NCBI RefSeq assembly: GCF_029635795.1
Contig: NZ_CP114280.1
Coordinates: 1-64,000 of the forward strand
Reading direction: 5' to 3'
Source: Dickeya lacustris
GTDB taxonomy: Bacteria > Pseudomonadota > Gammaproteobacteria > Enterobacterales > Enterobacteriaceae
DNA length: 64,000 bases
Shown here piece after piece: positions 28,607-38,491 of the stretch; position 1 is the stretch's first letter; the number at the start of each line of letters is the position of its first letter. The notes under the pieces are model-generated. The model had not been told where the DNA came from and did no database searches. It worked only from the letters and a program-made list of their open reading frames with translations. The translations under genes and the position numbers were made by a program.

Positions 28607-29944
28607 ATGGCGACACGCTCAACCATTATGGATACCAACAGTTTTCGCGCTGAACACGCCGCCGCGCTCACGCAAGAGATCCGCACACTCACGGATAAAC
28701 GCAGCAAAGTGCTGGGGGATTCTTATCGGCTGTTTTACCGCAACCCGGTGCATCTGGTGCGCGGCGAGCGCCAGTATTTGTGGGATGCGGCGGGAAACCA
28801 GTATCTGGATGTGTACAACAATGTCGCCAGCATTGGCCACTGCCATCCGGCGGTGATAGCCGCCGTGCATGAGCAGATGGGGCAGCTCAACACCCACACC
28901 CGCTACCTGCATGAGCACATTCTCAATTACACCGAAGATTTGCTCACGACGGTGCCGTCACAAATCACCAAAGCGATGTACATGTGTACCGGCTCGGAGG
29001 CTAACGATCTGGCGATTCGTGTGGCGCGGGCGTACAGCGGCGGCACCGGCATCATCGTCACCCGCGAGGCCTATCACGGCACCAGCGAGCTGACCTCTGG
29101 CGCGTCACCGGCACTGGGCAGCGGCCAGCCAATCGCCGCCACCACCCGTCTGGTGCCTGCGCCTGACCGCTATCGCGTCGATGCGCCGGATTTGGGGGCC
29201 TGGTTTGCCGCCGAGATTCAAAAACAGATTGATGACATGGCGGCGCAGGGCATTAAGTTTGCCGGTTTTCTGGCCGACTCGATTTTCTCTTCTGATGGTG
29301 TGCTGCCAGGCCCGGCCGGTTATCTGCAAGCGGCGATAGACGTGGTTCACGCCAACGGCGGAATTTTTATCGCCGATGAAGTCCAGCCGGGCTTTGGCCG
29401 CACCGGTGAGGCATTCTGGGGCTTTGCCCGTCACGGTATCGTGCCGGACGTCATCACGATGGGCAAACCGATGGGCAACGGCATCCCGGTGTCGGCGCTG
29501 CTGGCGCGCCCGGAAGTGCTGGCGGCCTTCAGTGATGAAATTCCCTATTTCAATACTTTTGGCGGCAACCCGGTTGCGATGGCGGCGGCACAGGCGGTGC
29601 TTAATGTCATCCGCGAGGAGCAATTACAGGCGCATAGCCAGGTCGTCGGGGCGCAGTTGCTCAATGAGCTGTCAGGCTTAAAAGCGCGCCATGCCAGTGT
29701 TGGCGATGTGCGCGGGGCCGGGCTGTTTATCGGTTTCGAACTGGTGAGTGACCGCGACAGTAAAACGCCCGATAAAACGCTGGCGCTGAATGTGATTGAG
29801 CACCTGCGGGAGCAGCGGGTGCTGACCTCGGTAGCCGGGCCTCACGGTAACGTGCTGAAGTTACGCCCGACGCTGGCTTTTCAGGCGCACGACATCGACT
29901 GGCTGGTCGGCGCGCTCGATAAAGCGCTGACCGCGCTGGCTTAA
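28607..29944 (+). CDS. Class III PLP-dependent aminotransferase
   Basis: 445 aa from ATG 28607 (TGGAG ribosome site, 5-base spacing; an ATG at 28571 lacks one). Fold-type I enzyme: CTGSEANDLA binds the PLP phosphate, FIADEVQPGFGRTG holds the PLP-pyridine Asp, MGKPMGNG holds the Schiff-base Lys, and FNTFGGNPVA follows. Likeness is to the alanine-glyoxylate/ethanolamine-phosphate phospholyase group; substrate not predictable. Confidence 0.9.
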   Translation: MATRSTIMDTNSFRAEHAAALTQEIRTLTDKRSKVLGDSYRLFYRNPVHLVRGERQYLWDAAGNQYLDVYNNVASIGHCHPAVIAAVHEQMGQLNTHTRYLHEHILNYTEDLLTTVPSQITKAMYMCTGSEANDLAIRVARAYSGGTGIIVTREAYHGTSELTSGASPALGSGQPIAATTRLVPAPDRYRVDAPDLGAWFAAEIQKQIDDMAAQGIKFAGFLADSIFSSDGVLPGPAGYLQAAIDVVHANGGIFIADEVQPGFGRTGEAFWGFARHGIVPDVITMGKPMGNGIPVSALLARPEVLAAFSDEIPYFNTFGGNPVAMAAAQAVLNVIREEQLQAHSQVVGAQLLNELSGLKARHASVGDVRGAGLFIGFELVSDRDSKTPDKTLALNVIEHLREQRVLTSVAGPHGNVLKLRPTLAFQAHDIDWLVGALDKALTALA

Positions 29945-30010
29945 CGTCGGCAACTGTGCGCGGCGGCCCCGTCGCGCACGTTTTCGCGCTACCGCGCCGA
30001 TTTTTTCATC

Positions 30011-30041
30011 TGCGATTGCACTTGCGATTGCACTTGCGATG
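30011..30041. repeat. 12-bp tandem repeat
   Basis: TGCGATTGCACT at 30011 and 30023, then a partial copy TGCGAT at 30035. It lies in the 297-base gap between the aminotransferase and bglX genes, in which I see no gene. Confidence 0.75.
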
Positions 30042-30241
30042 GCGTTGACACGCCGCCTGTCGGCGATGCTGCCAGGGCAACCTCACACTCTGGTGCGCTG
30101 ACATCACACTGTCAGCGGGAAAATGCGTGATAGTGATGTTGTGGCTACGGGTTTTGTGGCACATTAGCCGCCTTGTCTTATCACTACAGGCAGAGCGCCG
30201 CCTGCTGGCTGGCGTCTGCATACAGGGATTTACCACCACCA

Positions 30242-32575
30242 ATGAAATGCCTTACATCACTGGCGATTACGGTTGGTTTTGCCTGCAATCCGCTTTGGGC
30301 GCAAACCGCAGCCGTCACCACGTCCGTCGCCCCTTCGACCCATGCCGCCGCGCAGAGCGCCTCGGCATCATCACAGCGTGATGCGTTCGTTAATGACTTA
30401 ATGAAGAAAATGACGCTGGACGAAAAAATCGGGCAGTTACGCCTGATTAGCGTCGGCCCGGATAACCCGAAACATGCCGTGCGCGAGATGATAAAAGACG
30501 GTCAGGTCGGCGGGATTTTTAACACCGTTACCCGTCAGGACATCCGCGTGATGCAAGATCAGGTCATGCAACTCAGCCGCCTGAAAATTCCGTTGTTTTT
30601 TGCTTACGACGTGGTGCATGGCCAGCGCACCGTATTTCCTATCGGGCTTGGGTTAGCCTCAAGCTGGGATATGAATGCGGTGGCAACCGCTGCGCGCGTG
30701 GCGGCCTATGAAGCCACGGAAGATGGCCTGAACATGACCTGGGCACCGATGGTGGATATCACCCGTGACCCGCGTTGGGGCAGGGTGTCGGAAGGGTTTG
30801 GTGAAGATACCTATCTGACCAGCGAAATTGCCCGCGTCACGGTGAAAGGGTTTCAGGGCGATGACCTGACCGCGCGCCACTCGCTGATGACCAGCGTCAA
30901 GCACTACGCGCTGTATGGTGCCGCCGAAGGTGGCCGTGATTACAACACCGTAGACATGAGCCCGCAGCGCATGTTTCAGGATTACATGCCGCCGTATAAG
31001 GCTGCCATTGATGCGGGCAGTTACGGCGTGATGGCGTCGCTCAACTCGATTAACGGCGTCCCGGCGACGGCAAACCGCTGGTTGCTTAAAGACGTGCTGC
31101 GCGATCAGTGGGGCTTTAAAGGCATTACCATCAGCGATCACGGCGCTATCAAAGAGCTTATCAAACACGGTGTCGCCGCTGACCCGAGCGATGCCTCGCG
31201 CATTGCCGTGCAGTCCGGTATCGGCATGAGCATGAGCGATGAGTATTTTGTGCGTTATCTGCCGGATTTGGTAAAACGCGGTCAGGTCAGCATGAAAGAT
31301 ATCGATGATGCCTGCCGTCAGGTGCTGAACATGAAATACGATATGGGGCTATTTGCAGACCCGTATCGTCACCTCGGCGCGGCCAATACCGACCCGGTGG
31401 ACACCAACGCCGAAAGCCGCCTGCACCGTGACGACGCGCGCGATGTGGCGCGCCGCAGTCTGGTGCTGCTGAAAAACCGTTTGAATATTTTACCGTTGGC
31501 GAAATCCGGCACCATTGCGGTGGTCGGCCCGCTGGCCGACAGCAAACGCGATGTGATTGGCAGTTGGTCAGCCGCCGGGCGTCCGGCGCAGGCGGTAACG
31601 GTGTATGAGGGCATTCGCAAAGCGCTGGGCTATAACGCGCGTGTCTATTACGCCAAAGGCTCGAACGTCACCAATCATCCGGGGCTTATCAAATTCCTTA
31701 ACGAATACGATGAATCCGTGGTGGTCGATCCGCGACCGGCGCAGGCGATGATCGACGAAGCGGTCGAAGTAGCGAAAAAATCTGACGTGGTGATTGCGGT
31801 CGTCGGCGAATCGCAGGGCATGGCGCATGAAGCCTCAAGCCGCGCCAAAATCACGCTGCCGCCGGAGCAAAAAGCGCTGATCGCGGCATTAAAAGCCACC
31901 GGCAAGCCGCTGGTGCTGGTGCTGATGAACGGTCGCCCGCTGGATTTAAGCTACGAAGATCAGCAGGCCAATGCGGTGCTGGAAACCTGGTTTAGCGGCA
32001 CCGAGGGGGGCAATGCGATTGCCGATGTGCTGTTTGGCGATTACAACCCGTCAGGCAAACTGCCAATGACCTTCCCGCGCTCAGTCGGGCAGATCCCGTT
32101 GTATTACAATTCGTTACCGACCGGTCGCCCCTATTCGGCCGAGGCACCCAATAAATACACCTCGCACTATTTTGATGAGGCGAACGGGCCGCTGTATCCA
32201 TTCGGTTACGGCCTGAGCTACACCACGTTTGAGGTCTCCCCGGTGGCGTTGTCATCGGCGACCATGAAGCGTAACGGCAGCGTGCAGGCCTCGGTAACGG
32301 TGACGAACACCGGCAAGCGAGCAGGTGAAACCGTGGTGCAGCTCTACCTGCATGACGTTGTTGCGTCGGTGAGCCGCCCGATAAAAGAGCTGCGCGGCTT
32401 CCAGAAAGTGATGTTGCAGCCGGGCGAGCGCAAGACGGTGAGCTTTACCATCACGCCGGAGGCGCTGAAGTTCTATAACGCCCAGATGCAACAGGTGGTC
32501 GAACCCGGCAAGTTTGATGTGATGATAGGGCTGGATTCCCAGCGCGTTCAGACCGGCAGCTTTACGCTGTTGTGA
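30242..32575 (+). CDS. bglX: Periplasmic beta-glucosidase BglX (GH3)
   Basis: 777 aa from ATG 30242, giving a signal peptide (MKCLTSLAITVGF..WAQ); the frame is open further upstream but without a fitting start. GH3 (alpha/beta) barrel with RDPRWGR, TSVKHYA and the nucleophile Asp of ISDHGA; a second domain with HEASSR and GTEGGNA; and a C-terminal fibronectin-III-like domain (YPFGYGLSYT onward). It hydrolyses beta-glucosides in the periplasm. The ribosome site is weak. Confidence 0.95.
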   Translation: MKCLTSLAITVGFACNPLWAQTAAVTTSVAPSTHAAAQSASASSQRDAFVNDLMKKMTLDEKIGQLRLISVGPDNPKHAVREMIKDGQVGGIFNTVTRQDIRVMQDQVMQLSRLKIPLFFAYDVVHGQRTVFPIGLGLASSWDMNAVATAARVAAYEATEDGLNMTWAPMVDITRDPRWGRVSEGFGEDTYLTSEIARVTVKGFQGDDLTARHSLMTSVKHYALYGAAEGGRDYNTVDMSPQRMFQDYMPPYKAAIDAGSYGVMASLNSINGVPATANRWLLKDVLRDQWGFKGITISDHGAIKELIKHGVAADPSDASRIAVQSGIGMSMSDEYFVRYLPDLVKRGQVSMKDIDDACRQVLNMKYDMGLFADPYRHLGAANTDPVDTNAESRLHRDDARDVARRSLVLLKNRLNILPLAKSGTIAVVGPLADSKRDVIGSWSAAGRPAQAVTVYEGIRKALGYNARVYYAKGSNVTNHPGLIKFLNEYDESVVVDPRPAQAMIDEAVEVAKKSDVVIAVVGESQGMAHEASSRAKITLPPEQKALIAALKATGKPLVLVLMNGRPLDLSYEDQQANAVLETWFSGTEGGNAIADVLFGDYNPSGKLPMTFPRSVGQIPLYYNSLPTGRPYSAEAPNKYTSHYFDEANGPLYPFGYGLSYTTFEVSPVALSSATMKRNGSVQASVTVTNTGKRAGETVVQLYLHDVVASVSRPIKELRGFQKVMLQPGERKTVSFTITPEALKFYNAQMQQVVEPGKFDVMIGLDSQRVQTGSFTLL

Positions 32576-32617
32576 TGGAGAGATAAAGCGCAGGCAATCC
32601 GCCTGCGTTGTTGGGTA

Positions 32618-32648
32618 AACCGGCGGCCAGGTGCTGCCGGTTTTTTTT
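32618..32648 (+). terminator. Rho-independent terminator of bglX
   Basis: AACCGGCGGC and GCTGCCGGTT form a 10-bp stem with one mismatch and a 5-base loop, followed by eight T. Confidence 0.88.
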
Positions 32649-32691
32649 CGTCAGCGGTCGCGTGGCTCTCGGCGCGGCGCGTTATCGCGCG

Positions 32692-32814
32692 TTAGCCGCC
32701 GTGGACGATAATGATGTAGCCGACCAGCATCACCCCGCCAATGCTGCCCAGCGCACACAGGGCAAACAGGCTGATAATACCGGTTTTTTTTATCCCCATC
32801 TTTTTGATATTCAT
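32692..32814 (-). CDS. Small single-span membrane protein (40 aa)
   Basis: On the minus strand ATG 32814 follows AAGGA with 7-base spacing and encodes 40 residues: a basic N-terminus (MNIKKMGIKKTG), one hydrophobic helix of about 25 residues (IISLFALC...VGYIIIV) and HGG. The positive-inside rule predicts a cytoplasmic N-terminus. It lies alone between bglX and dinG. Family not recognised; the real ribosome site and topology make it a credible gene. Confidence 0.7.
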   Translation of the reverse strand: MNIKKMGIKKTGIISLFALCALGSIGGVMLVGYIIIVHGG

Positions 32815-33054
32815 CGGGTAATCCTTTTATTCAGGCCGGATGGCGGTGGCCTACCGGGTAGGGCGCAAACCGCCAGCGTTGACGTTGCAATGATAACGTG
32901 CGGCGATTATAGAGTCTCCGACACGGGATACAAGTCAATACGCCGGTGCCAGACCTTCGACGTGATGTTGTGACAGTGTCACTTAAAGCCGGCGGCTGAC
33001 GCCGTCGCCGGTCTGTGTGACAATACTCGCCGGACAGACTGACAGTGAGATGGC

Positions 33055-35175
33055 ATGACCCTTACCCCCGCATTAAAGCAGCAGATAGGCCAGTGGTATA
33101 AAGCGTTGCAACAGCAAATTCCCGATTTCGTCTCCCGCGCGCCGCAGCGCCAGATGATTGCCGAGGTCGCCAAAGCGCTGGCGGGCGATTACCCGCGCCA
33201 TCTGGCGATTGAAGCGCCGACGGGCGTGGGCAAAACCTTGTCTTACCTGATTCCGGGCATTGCTATCGGGCGGGCGGAGCTGAAAACGCTGGTGGTCAGC
33301 ACCGCGAACGTGGCGCTGCAAGACCAGATTTTTAATAAAGATTTACCCCTGCTACGCCAGTTTATTCCTGATTTGACCTTTACCGCCGCCTTTGGCCGCA
33401 GGCGTTACGTTTGTCCGCGCAACCTGGCCGCATTAGCTTGCGATGCCCCGGAGCAGGGCGCGCTGCTGCTGTTTATGGAAGAGATGCAGACCTCAAGTGC
33501 CGACGATCGCCGCACCTGCGAGCGTTTACAGCAGACGCTGCATAGCGGCAGTTGGGATGGCCTGCGCGATCACAGTCAGGAGTCGGTTAGCGATAGGCTC
33601 TGGCAACAACTCAGTACCGATAAGGCCAACTGTCTGGCGCGCAACTGCCCTTATTACCGCGAATGTCCGTTCTTTCTGGCGCGTCGCGAAATCGAAGACG
33701 CCGATGTGGTGGTGACGAACCATGCGCTGGTGATGGCAGCGATGGAGAGTGATTCGGTGCTGCCTGCGGCGAAAAACATGCTACTGGTGCTCGATGAAGG
33801 CCACCATGTGCCGGATGTGGCGCGCGATGCGTTAGAGATGTCAGGCGAGGTCAGCGTCAATGCGGTGCAATACCAACTGGATAACCTGATACAACAGGTC
33901 GGTTTTTGTCTGGCGCAGTTTCCGCCCAAATCGCCGCCGCGTTTGATGCAGCCCGACCGCTTAGGCGAGCAGTGCGGCGAGGTGCGGGCGCAATTGCAGG
34001 CCTTTGAGCGCCTGAGCAGCCTGTTTCTGCCCGCCAGTCAGCCGGATGCGGATTACCGTTTCCCGATGGGGGTGTTGCCTGACGAGATGCGCGAATGTTG
34101 CCAGCAACTGGCCAAACTGAGCGACAGCCTGCGCGGGCTGGCGGAGTACCTGCTAAACGATTTGGCGGAGAAAACCGGCAAGCATGATATGGCGAAGCTG
34201 CACCAGGCGATGCTGCGCATCAGTCGGCTCAATGGCTATTGGGAGGCGCAAAGCCACTTATGGCGACTGGCGGCGCTGGAGAAATCCTCCAATGCGCCGG
34301 TGTCAAAATGGCTGGTGCGCGAACGGCGCGATAACCAGTTGCATCTCTATTTGCATTGCGCCGGTATTCGGGTGTGCGACCAGCTTGACCGTTTACTGTG
34401 GCGCAACCTGTCGCATGTGGTGCTGACGTCAGCGACGCTGCGCTCGCTCAACAGTTTTGCCCGTTTAAAAGAGCTCTCCGGGCTGGATGAAGATGAGGGC
34501 GATACCTTTATCGCGCTCGACTCGCCGTTTAATCACCAGCAGCAGGGCAAGCTGGTTATCCCGCAGATGCGCTATGAGCCGCTGTTGGCTGATGAGGCGC
34601 AGCACATTGCCGAAATGGCGCGCTTTTTTCGCGCCGAGCTACAGCGGGAGGTGCATAAAGGCCTGTTGGTGCTGTTTGCCAGCCAGCGGGCGATGCAGCA
34701 GTTCTTAAGTGAGGTGCCCGATTTGCGCCTGATGTTGCTGGTGCAGGGGGATAAACCGCGTTACCGGCTGGTGGAGTTGCACCGCCAGCGGGTAGAGCAG
34801 GGCCAAACCAGCGTGCTGGTGGGGTTACAATCCTTCGCCGAAGGGCTTGATCTCAAGGGTGAACTGCTCTCACAGGTGCACATCCACAAGATAGCGTTTC
34901 CGCCGGTAGACAGCCCGGTCATCCTCACCGAAGGCGAATGGCTGAAAAGCCACAAACGCCATCCGTTTGTGGTGCAAAGCCTGCCAAGCGCCTCGTTTAA
35001 CCTGATTCAGCAGGTCGGGCGGTTAATTCGCAGCCACGATTGCTTTGGCGAAATCGTCATTTATGACCGCCGCTTGCTGACCAAAGGTTATGGCGCACAA
35101 CTGCTGGCGGCCCTGCCGGTGTTCCCGATAGAACAGCGCGCCATGCCGGGTGATGGCGAGGCGTCTTTTCCCTGA
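33055..35175 (+). CDS. dinG: ATP-dependent DNA helicase DinG
   Basis: 706 aa XPD-like 5'-3' helicase that clears R-loops and G-quadruplexes. Walker A APTGVGKT at about residue 55, DEGH box (VLDEGHHVPD), and QQVGRLIRS near the end. The four Fe-S cysteines are seen in YVCPRN and NCLARNCPYYRECPF. In E. coli it is SOS-induced, but no CTGT-N8-ACAG LexA site is evident in the 150 bases upstream. ybiB follows as in E. coli. Confidence 0.96.
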   Translation: MTLTPALKQQIGQWYKALQQQIPDFVSRAPQRQMIAEVAKALAGDYPRHLAIEAPTGVGKTLSYLIPGIAIGRAELKTLVVSTANVALQDQIFNKDLPLLRQFIPDLTFTAAFGRRRYVCPRNLAALACDAPEQGALLLFMEEMQTSSADDRRTCERLQQTLHSGSWDGLRDHSQESVSDRLWQQLSTDKANCLARNCPYYRECPFFLARREIEDADVVVTNHALVMAAMESDSVLPAAKNMLLVLDEGHHVPDVARDALEMSGEVSVNAVQYQLDNLIQQVGFCLAQFPPKSPPRLMQPDRLGEQCGEVRAQLQAFERLSSLFLPASQPDADYRFPMGVLPDEMRECCQQLAKLSDSLRGLAEYLLNDLAEKTGKHDMAKLHQAMLRISRLNGYWEAQSHLWRLAALEKSSNAPVSKWLVRERRDNQLHLYLHCAGIRVCDQLDRLLWRNLSHVVLTSATLRSLNSFARLKELSGLDEDEGDTFIALDSPFNHQQQGKLVIPQMRYEPLLADEAQHIAEMARFFRAELQREVHKGLLVLFASQRAMQQFLSEVPDLRLMLLVQGDKPRYRLVELHRQRVEQGQTSVLVGLQSFAEGLDLKGELLSQVHIHKIAFPPVDSPVILTEGEWLKSHKRHPFVVQSLPSASFNLIQQVGRLIRSHDCFGEIVIYDRRLLTKGYGAQLLAALPVFPIEQRAMPGDGEASFP

Positions 35176-35249
35176 CAAATCACCATGATGCCCTTATGAT
35201 GATGGCTGCTGTTGCCTGTTAACTTTTGCCTTACCCGTGAGAGCACACC

Positions 35250-36221
35250 ATGGATTACACCCGAATCATCAAAGAGGTTGGTCGCGGCAAAAATCATGCG
35301 CGCGATTTGAGTCAAGACACGGCATACCAGTTGTATAGGCAGATGCTCAATGAGAGGGTGCCGGAGCTGGAACTGGGCGGGTTGCTCATCGCCTTTCGCA
35401 TTAAAGGCGAGTCAGAGGCTGAAATGCGCGGTTTTTATCAGGCGATGCGCGAGCAAACGCTGCCACTGCGCCCGCCGTCACAACGCCCGTTACCGGTGGT
35501 GATCCCAAGCTACAACGGGGCGCGCAAGCAGGCGAATTTAACGCCGCTGCTGGCATTGTTGCTGCATAAACTGGGGCTGCCGGTGGTCGTACACGGTGTG
35601 CGCCATGACCCGAGCCGGGTGACGACGTTTGAGATTTTATCGCTGCTTGGCGTGCCGTGCGCGCAAGATGCCGACAGCGCACAACAGGCGCTGGATCAGC
35701 ATCAGCCGGTTTTTTTGCCGATAGACGTGCTGTGCCCGCCGATGGCCCGGCAACTCGATTTACGCTGGCGTATGGGGGTGCGTAACAGCGCCCATACGCT
35801 GGCAAAGCTGGCAACACCGTTTGATGACGCGGCGGCGCTGCGCCTTGCCAGCGTGTCGCACCCGGAGTATATCGGGCGCGTTGGCGCATTTTTTCATGAT
35901 ATCGGTGGCCGGGCGTTGCTGATGCAGGGCTCGGAAGGGGAAGTGTATGCCAGCGCGCAGCGCTGCCCGGAGATTCACTTTATTTATCAGCACCAGCAGC
36001 GCGTGCTGCAACCGCGTCAGGATATCGTGGTGGCGCAAGGCACGCTGGCGCAGGATAAATCGGCGCAGCAAACCGCAGACTGGACAGCCCGTTGTCTGGC
36101 AGGCGAGGTGGCCGTGCCGCAGGCCATCCGGCTGCAACTGGCCTGTTGTCTGGTCGCAGCGGGCGAAGCGCAGAGCCTCGATGAGGCGCATACTCTCCTT
36201 AATCGCCAACTGGTATCGTGA
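35250..36221 (+). CDS. ybiB: DNA-binding protein YbiB (TrpD2 family)
   Basis: 323 aa with the anthranilate-phosphoribosyltransferase fold (helical N-domain MDYTRIIKEVGRGKNHARDL, then an alpha/beta domain with PSYNGARKQANLTPLLALLL). E. coli YbiB binds nucleic acids rather than making anthranilate. It follows dinG by 74 bases and is probably co-expressed. The stop codon lies inside the first unit of a 15-bp tandem repeat. Confidence 0.94.
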   Translation: MDYTRIIKEVGRGKNHARDLSQDTAYQLYRQMLNERVPELELGGLLIAFRIKGESEAEMRGFYQAMREQTLPLRPPSQRPLPVVIPSYNGARKQANLTPLLALLLHKLGLPVVVHGVRHDPSRVTTFEILSLLGVPCAQDADSAQQALDQHQPVFLPIDVLCPPMARQLDLRWRMGVRNSAHTLAKLATPFDDAAALRLASVSHPEYIGRVGAFFHDIGGRALLMQGSEGEVYASAQRCPEIHFIYQHQQRVLQPRQDIVVAQGTLAQDKSAQQTADWTARCLAGEVAVPQAIRLQLACCLVAAGEAQSLDEAHTLLNRQLVS

Positions 36222-36262
36222 GCGGCGCTATTGTGAGAGGTGCTATTGTGAGCGGTGCTATT
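36218..36262 (+). repeat. 15-bp tandem repeat spanning the ybiB stop codon
   Basis: Three units (GTGAGCGGCGCTATT, GTGAGAGGTGCTATT, GTGAGCGGTGCTATT) start at 36218, 36233 and 36248. The TGA at 36219-36221 is the ybiB stop, so each unit restores a stop in the same frame. Confidence 0.88.
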
Positions 36263-36365
36263 GTGTGTGCCTGTCGCTGAGGCTCTGTTGACGGCGACAG
36301 GACGGTATTCCCTGTCGCGGGCCGCGCATGTTGCGTGCCCGCGTGCTTTCCACCAAGGATAAATC

Positions 36366-38246
36366 ATGTCTCATTTATCACAGCAGCAGATAGCTGACTA
36401 TTTTGACGCGCTGAATCGCGATTATCTGCATGTGCATCGCAATAAAGAAACCCTGTTTTGGCAGCGTTATATGGGCACCGGCGACGAGTCTGTCGGCGAG
36501 CGTTTTACCGAAGCGGAAAGCGCCTGGAAGCGTTTTATCGCCAACCCGCAGCGGCTGGTGGAACTGCGCGCGCACCTCGCTGCGCTTGAGGCGCTGCCAC
36601 CCGGTGAACAGCAGCGCGAGTTGTTACACGGCTTAAACGGCTGGTATCGCTTTTTTGATTGCAATGTGATTGAAGATGCCGAAGCGCAGGCGTTGATGGA
36701 CGAAATGGTGGCGGCTGAAAACGACCTGTTTAGTCGCCGTAAACGTTATCAGCCGACGCACATCAACGAGCAGGGGGAGCGGGTGGCGGCATCGCTGGGC
36801 GAACTGTTGACCAACCAGGCCACCAACCCGAATGAAGCGGCACGGCAGAGCTCATATCAGGCATTACGCGACCTTGAGTGCTGGCTGGTTCAGCATGGTT
36901 TCCCCGAGTTGGTGAGCCTGCGTAACCGCTTTGCCCGACGCATGGGCTATCGCAATTTTTTTGACTACAAAGTCAATAAAACCGAGCGCATGACGCCGGA
37001 GCAACTGTTTGCCATTCTCGACAGCTTTGAGGCGCAAACCCGCGACGCTAACTTGCGCAGTTTACGTGAACTGGCGGCGGATAAAGGCGAGCAGGCGTTG
37101 CAGGCGTGGAACGTGCGCTATGCCAGCGCCGGTGACGTGACGCGAAAGCTTGACCCCTATCTGCCGTTTTCAGACTCGCTGACGCGCTGGGTCGAGAGTT
37201 TCAAACGCCTGCACATCAGTTTTAGCGGGGCGGAGATGCAGCTCGACTTGCTGGTGCGCCCCGGCAAATATGAAAACGGGTTTATGCACCAGCCGGTGCC
37301 GCCGTTTGTCCATGATGGTCAATGGCTGCCTGCCCAAATTAACTTCACCAGCCTGGCGCGACCCGATCAGGTCGGCAGCGGGGCTAAGGGCATCAATACG
37401 CTGTTTCATGAGGGCGGCCATGCGGCGCATTTTGCCAATATTCGCCAGAATGCGCCCTGTTTTGCCCAGGAGTTTCCGCCGACGTCGATGGCGTATGCCG
37501 AAACGCAGTCGATGTTTTGCGACAGCCTGTTGCAGGATGGCGACTGGCTGGTGCGTTATGCCCGCAATCGGCAGGGCGAGCCGATACCCGATGCGCTGAT
37601 TCAGGCCGATATCGCCTGCCGTCAGCCGATGCGTGCCTTTGATGAACGCCATATCCTGCTGGTGCCTTACTTTGAGTGGCAGCTTTATAGCATGGATGAT
37701 GCCGAGCGCACGCCAGAGGCGATTTTGCAGCTGGCGCGCACCGTTGAGCAGCGTATTCTCGGCATTCATGGCAGCCCGCGCCCAACTATGGCCATTCCGC
37801 ATTTGCTGTCAATGGAACCGGCGTGCGCTTACCACGGTTATTTGCTGGCGATGATGGCGGTGGAGCAGACGCGCCATTTCTTCTTGCAACGCGATGGCTA
37901 CCTGACGGATAACCCGGCGATAGGCCCGGACTTGATGCGCCATTACTGGCAGCCCGGCAATAGTCTGACCCATGATGAGACGCTGCGCAGCCTGACCGGT
38001 GAAGGGTTTAACCCGGACTATCTTGCCCGCGCCTGTAATTTGACGGTCGAGCAGGCCTGGCACGATGCGCAGCAGAGTATTGAGGCCGCCCGCCGCCGCC
38101 CGCAGCCAGCGGCCGATTTCCCGCTTGATGCCCGCATTCGCATTGTCGATGGCGACCAGGTATTGGCTGATAATGCGCTCGGCGATGAGCACATGTGCCA
38201 GCGCTTCGCGCAGGTGATTGAAGAAAGCTACCCCGCCAGTTCCTGA
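36366..38246 (+). CDS. M3-family zinc metallopeptidase (oligopeptidase)
   Basis: 626 aa. H348-E-G-G-H352 is the HExxH-type zinc site (NTLFHEGGHAAHF) with the downstream Glu in the PTSMAYAETQSM helix. No signal peptide, so cytosolic, like oligoendopeptidase F. It would degrade oligopeptides. ATG follows AAGGATAAATC. The E at the second position of the motif is catalytic and present. Confidence 0.88.
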   Translation: MSHLSQQQIADYFDALNRDYLHVHRNKETLFWQRYMGTGDESVGERFTEAESAWKRFIANPQRLVELRAHLAALEALPPGEQQRELLHGLNGWYRFFDCNVIEDAEAQALMDEMVAAENDLFSRRKRYQPTHINEQGERVAASLGELLTNQATNPNEAARQSSYQALRDLECWLVQHGFPELVSLRNRFARRMGYRNFFDYKVNKTERMTPEQLFAILDSFEAQTRDANLRSLRELAADKGEQALQAWNVRYASAGDVTRKLDPYLPFSDSLTRWVESFKRLHISFSGAEMQLDLLVRPGKYENGFMHQPVPPFVHDGQWLPAQINFTSLARPDQVGSGAKGINTLFHEGGHAAHFANIRQNAPCFAQEFPPTSMAYAETQSMFCDSLLQDGDWLVRYARNRQGEPIPDALIQADIACRQPMRAFDERHILLVPYFEWQLYSMDDAERTPEAILQLARTVEQRILGIHGSPRPTMAIPHLLSMEPACAYHGYLLAMMAVEQTRHFFLQRDGYLTDNPAIGPDLMRHYWQPGNSLTHDETLRSLTGEGFNPDYLARACNLTVEQAWHDAQQSIEAARRRPQPAADFPLDARIRIVDGDQVLADNALGDEHMCQRFAQVIEESYPASS

Positions 38247-38491
38247 CCCCACATCGGCAGACGCCACCATAATGGTGGCGTCATACCTTCTGAATATATT
38301 CTGCGGCGTTTATCAGCATTTCATATCGCTAAACCGGTACGGCTCTCTCGCGCCAGCGGTGGCCTGCACCTATACTGGTTTGGCAATACTCGCAGTGAAA
38401 GTGCCTGTTATTAAAAAAGTTTCACTTAACTGTCATCCGCAGCGATTAGGCTGATGCAGTTTCTTCTTTGTGACAATAAAAAGGACATATC

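Noticed and set aside
32900..33054. LexA box upstream of dinG
   Set aside because: No CTGT-N8-ACAG sequence is found, although E. coli dinG is SOS-regulated.
38380..38491. Pho box before the acid phosphatase
   Set aside because: One CTGTCAT half-site only; the second half-site matches poorly.
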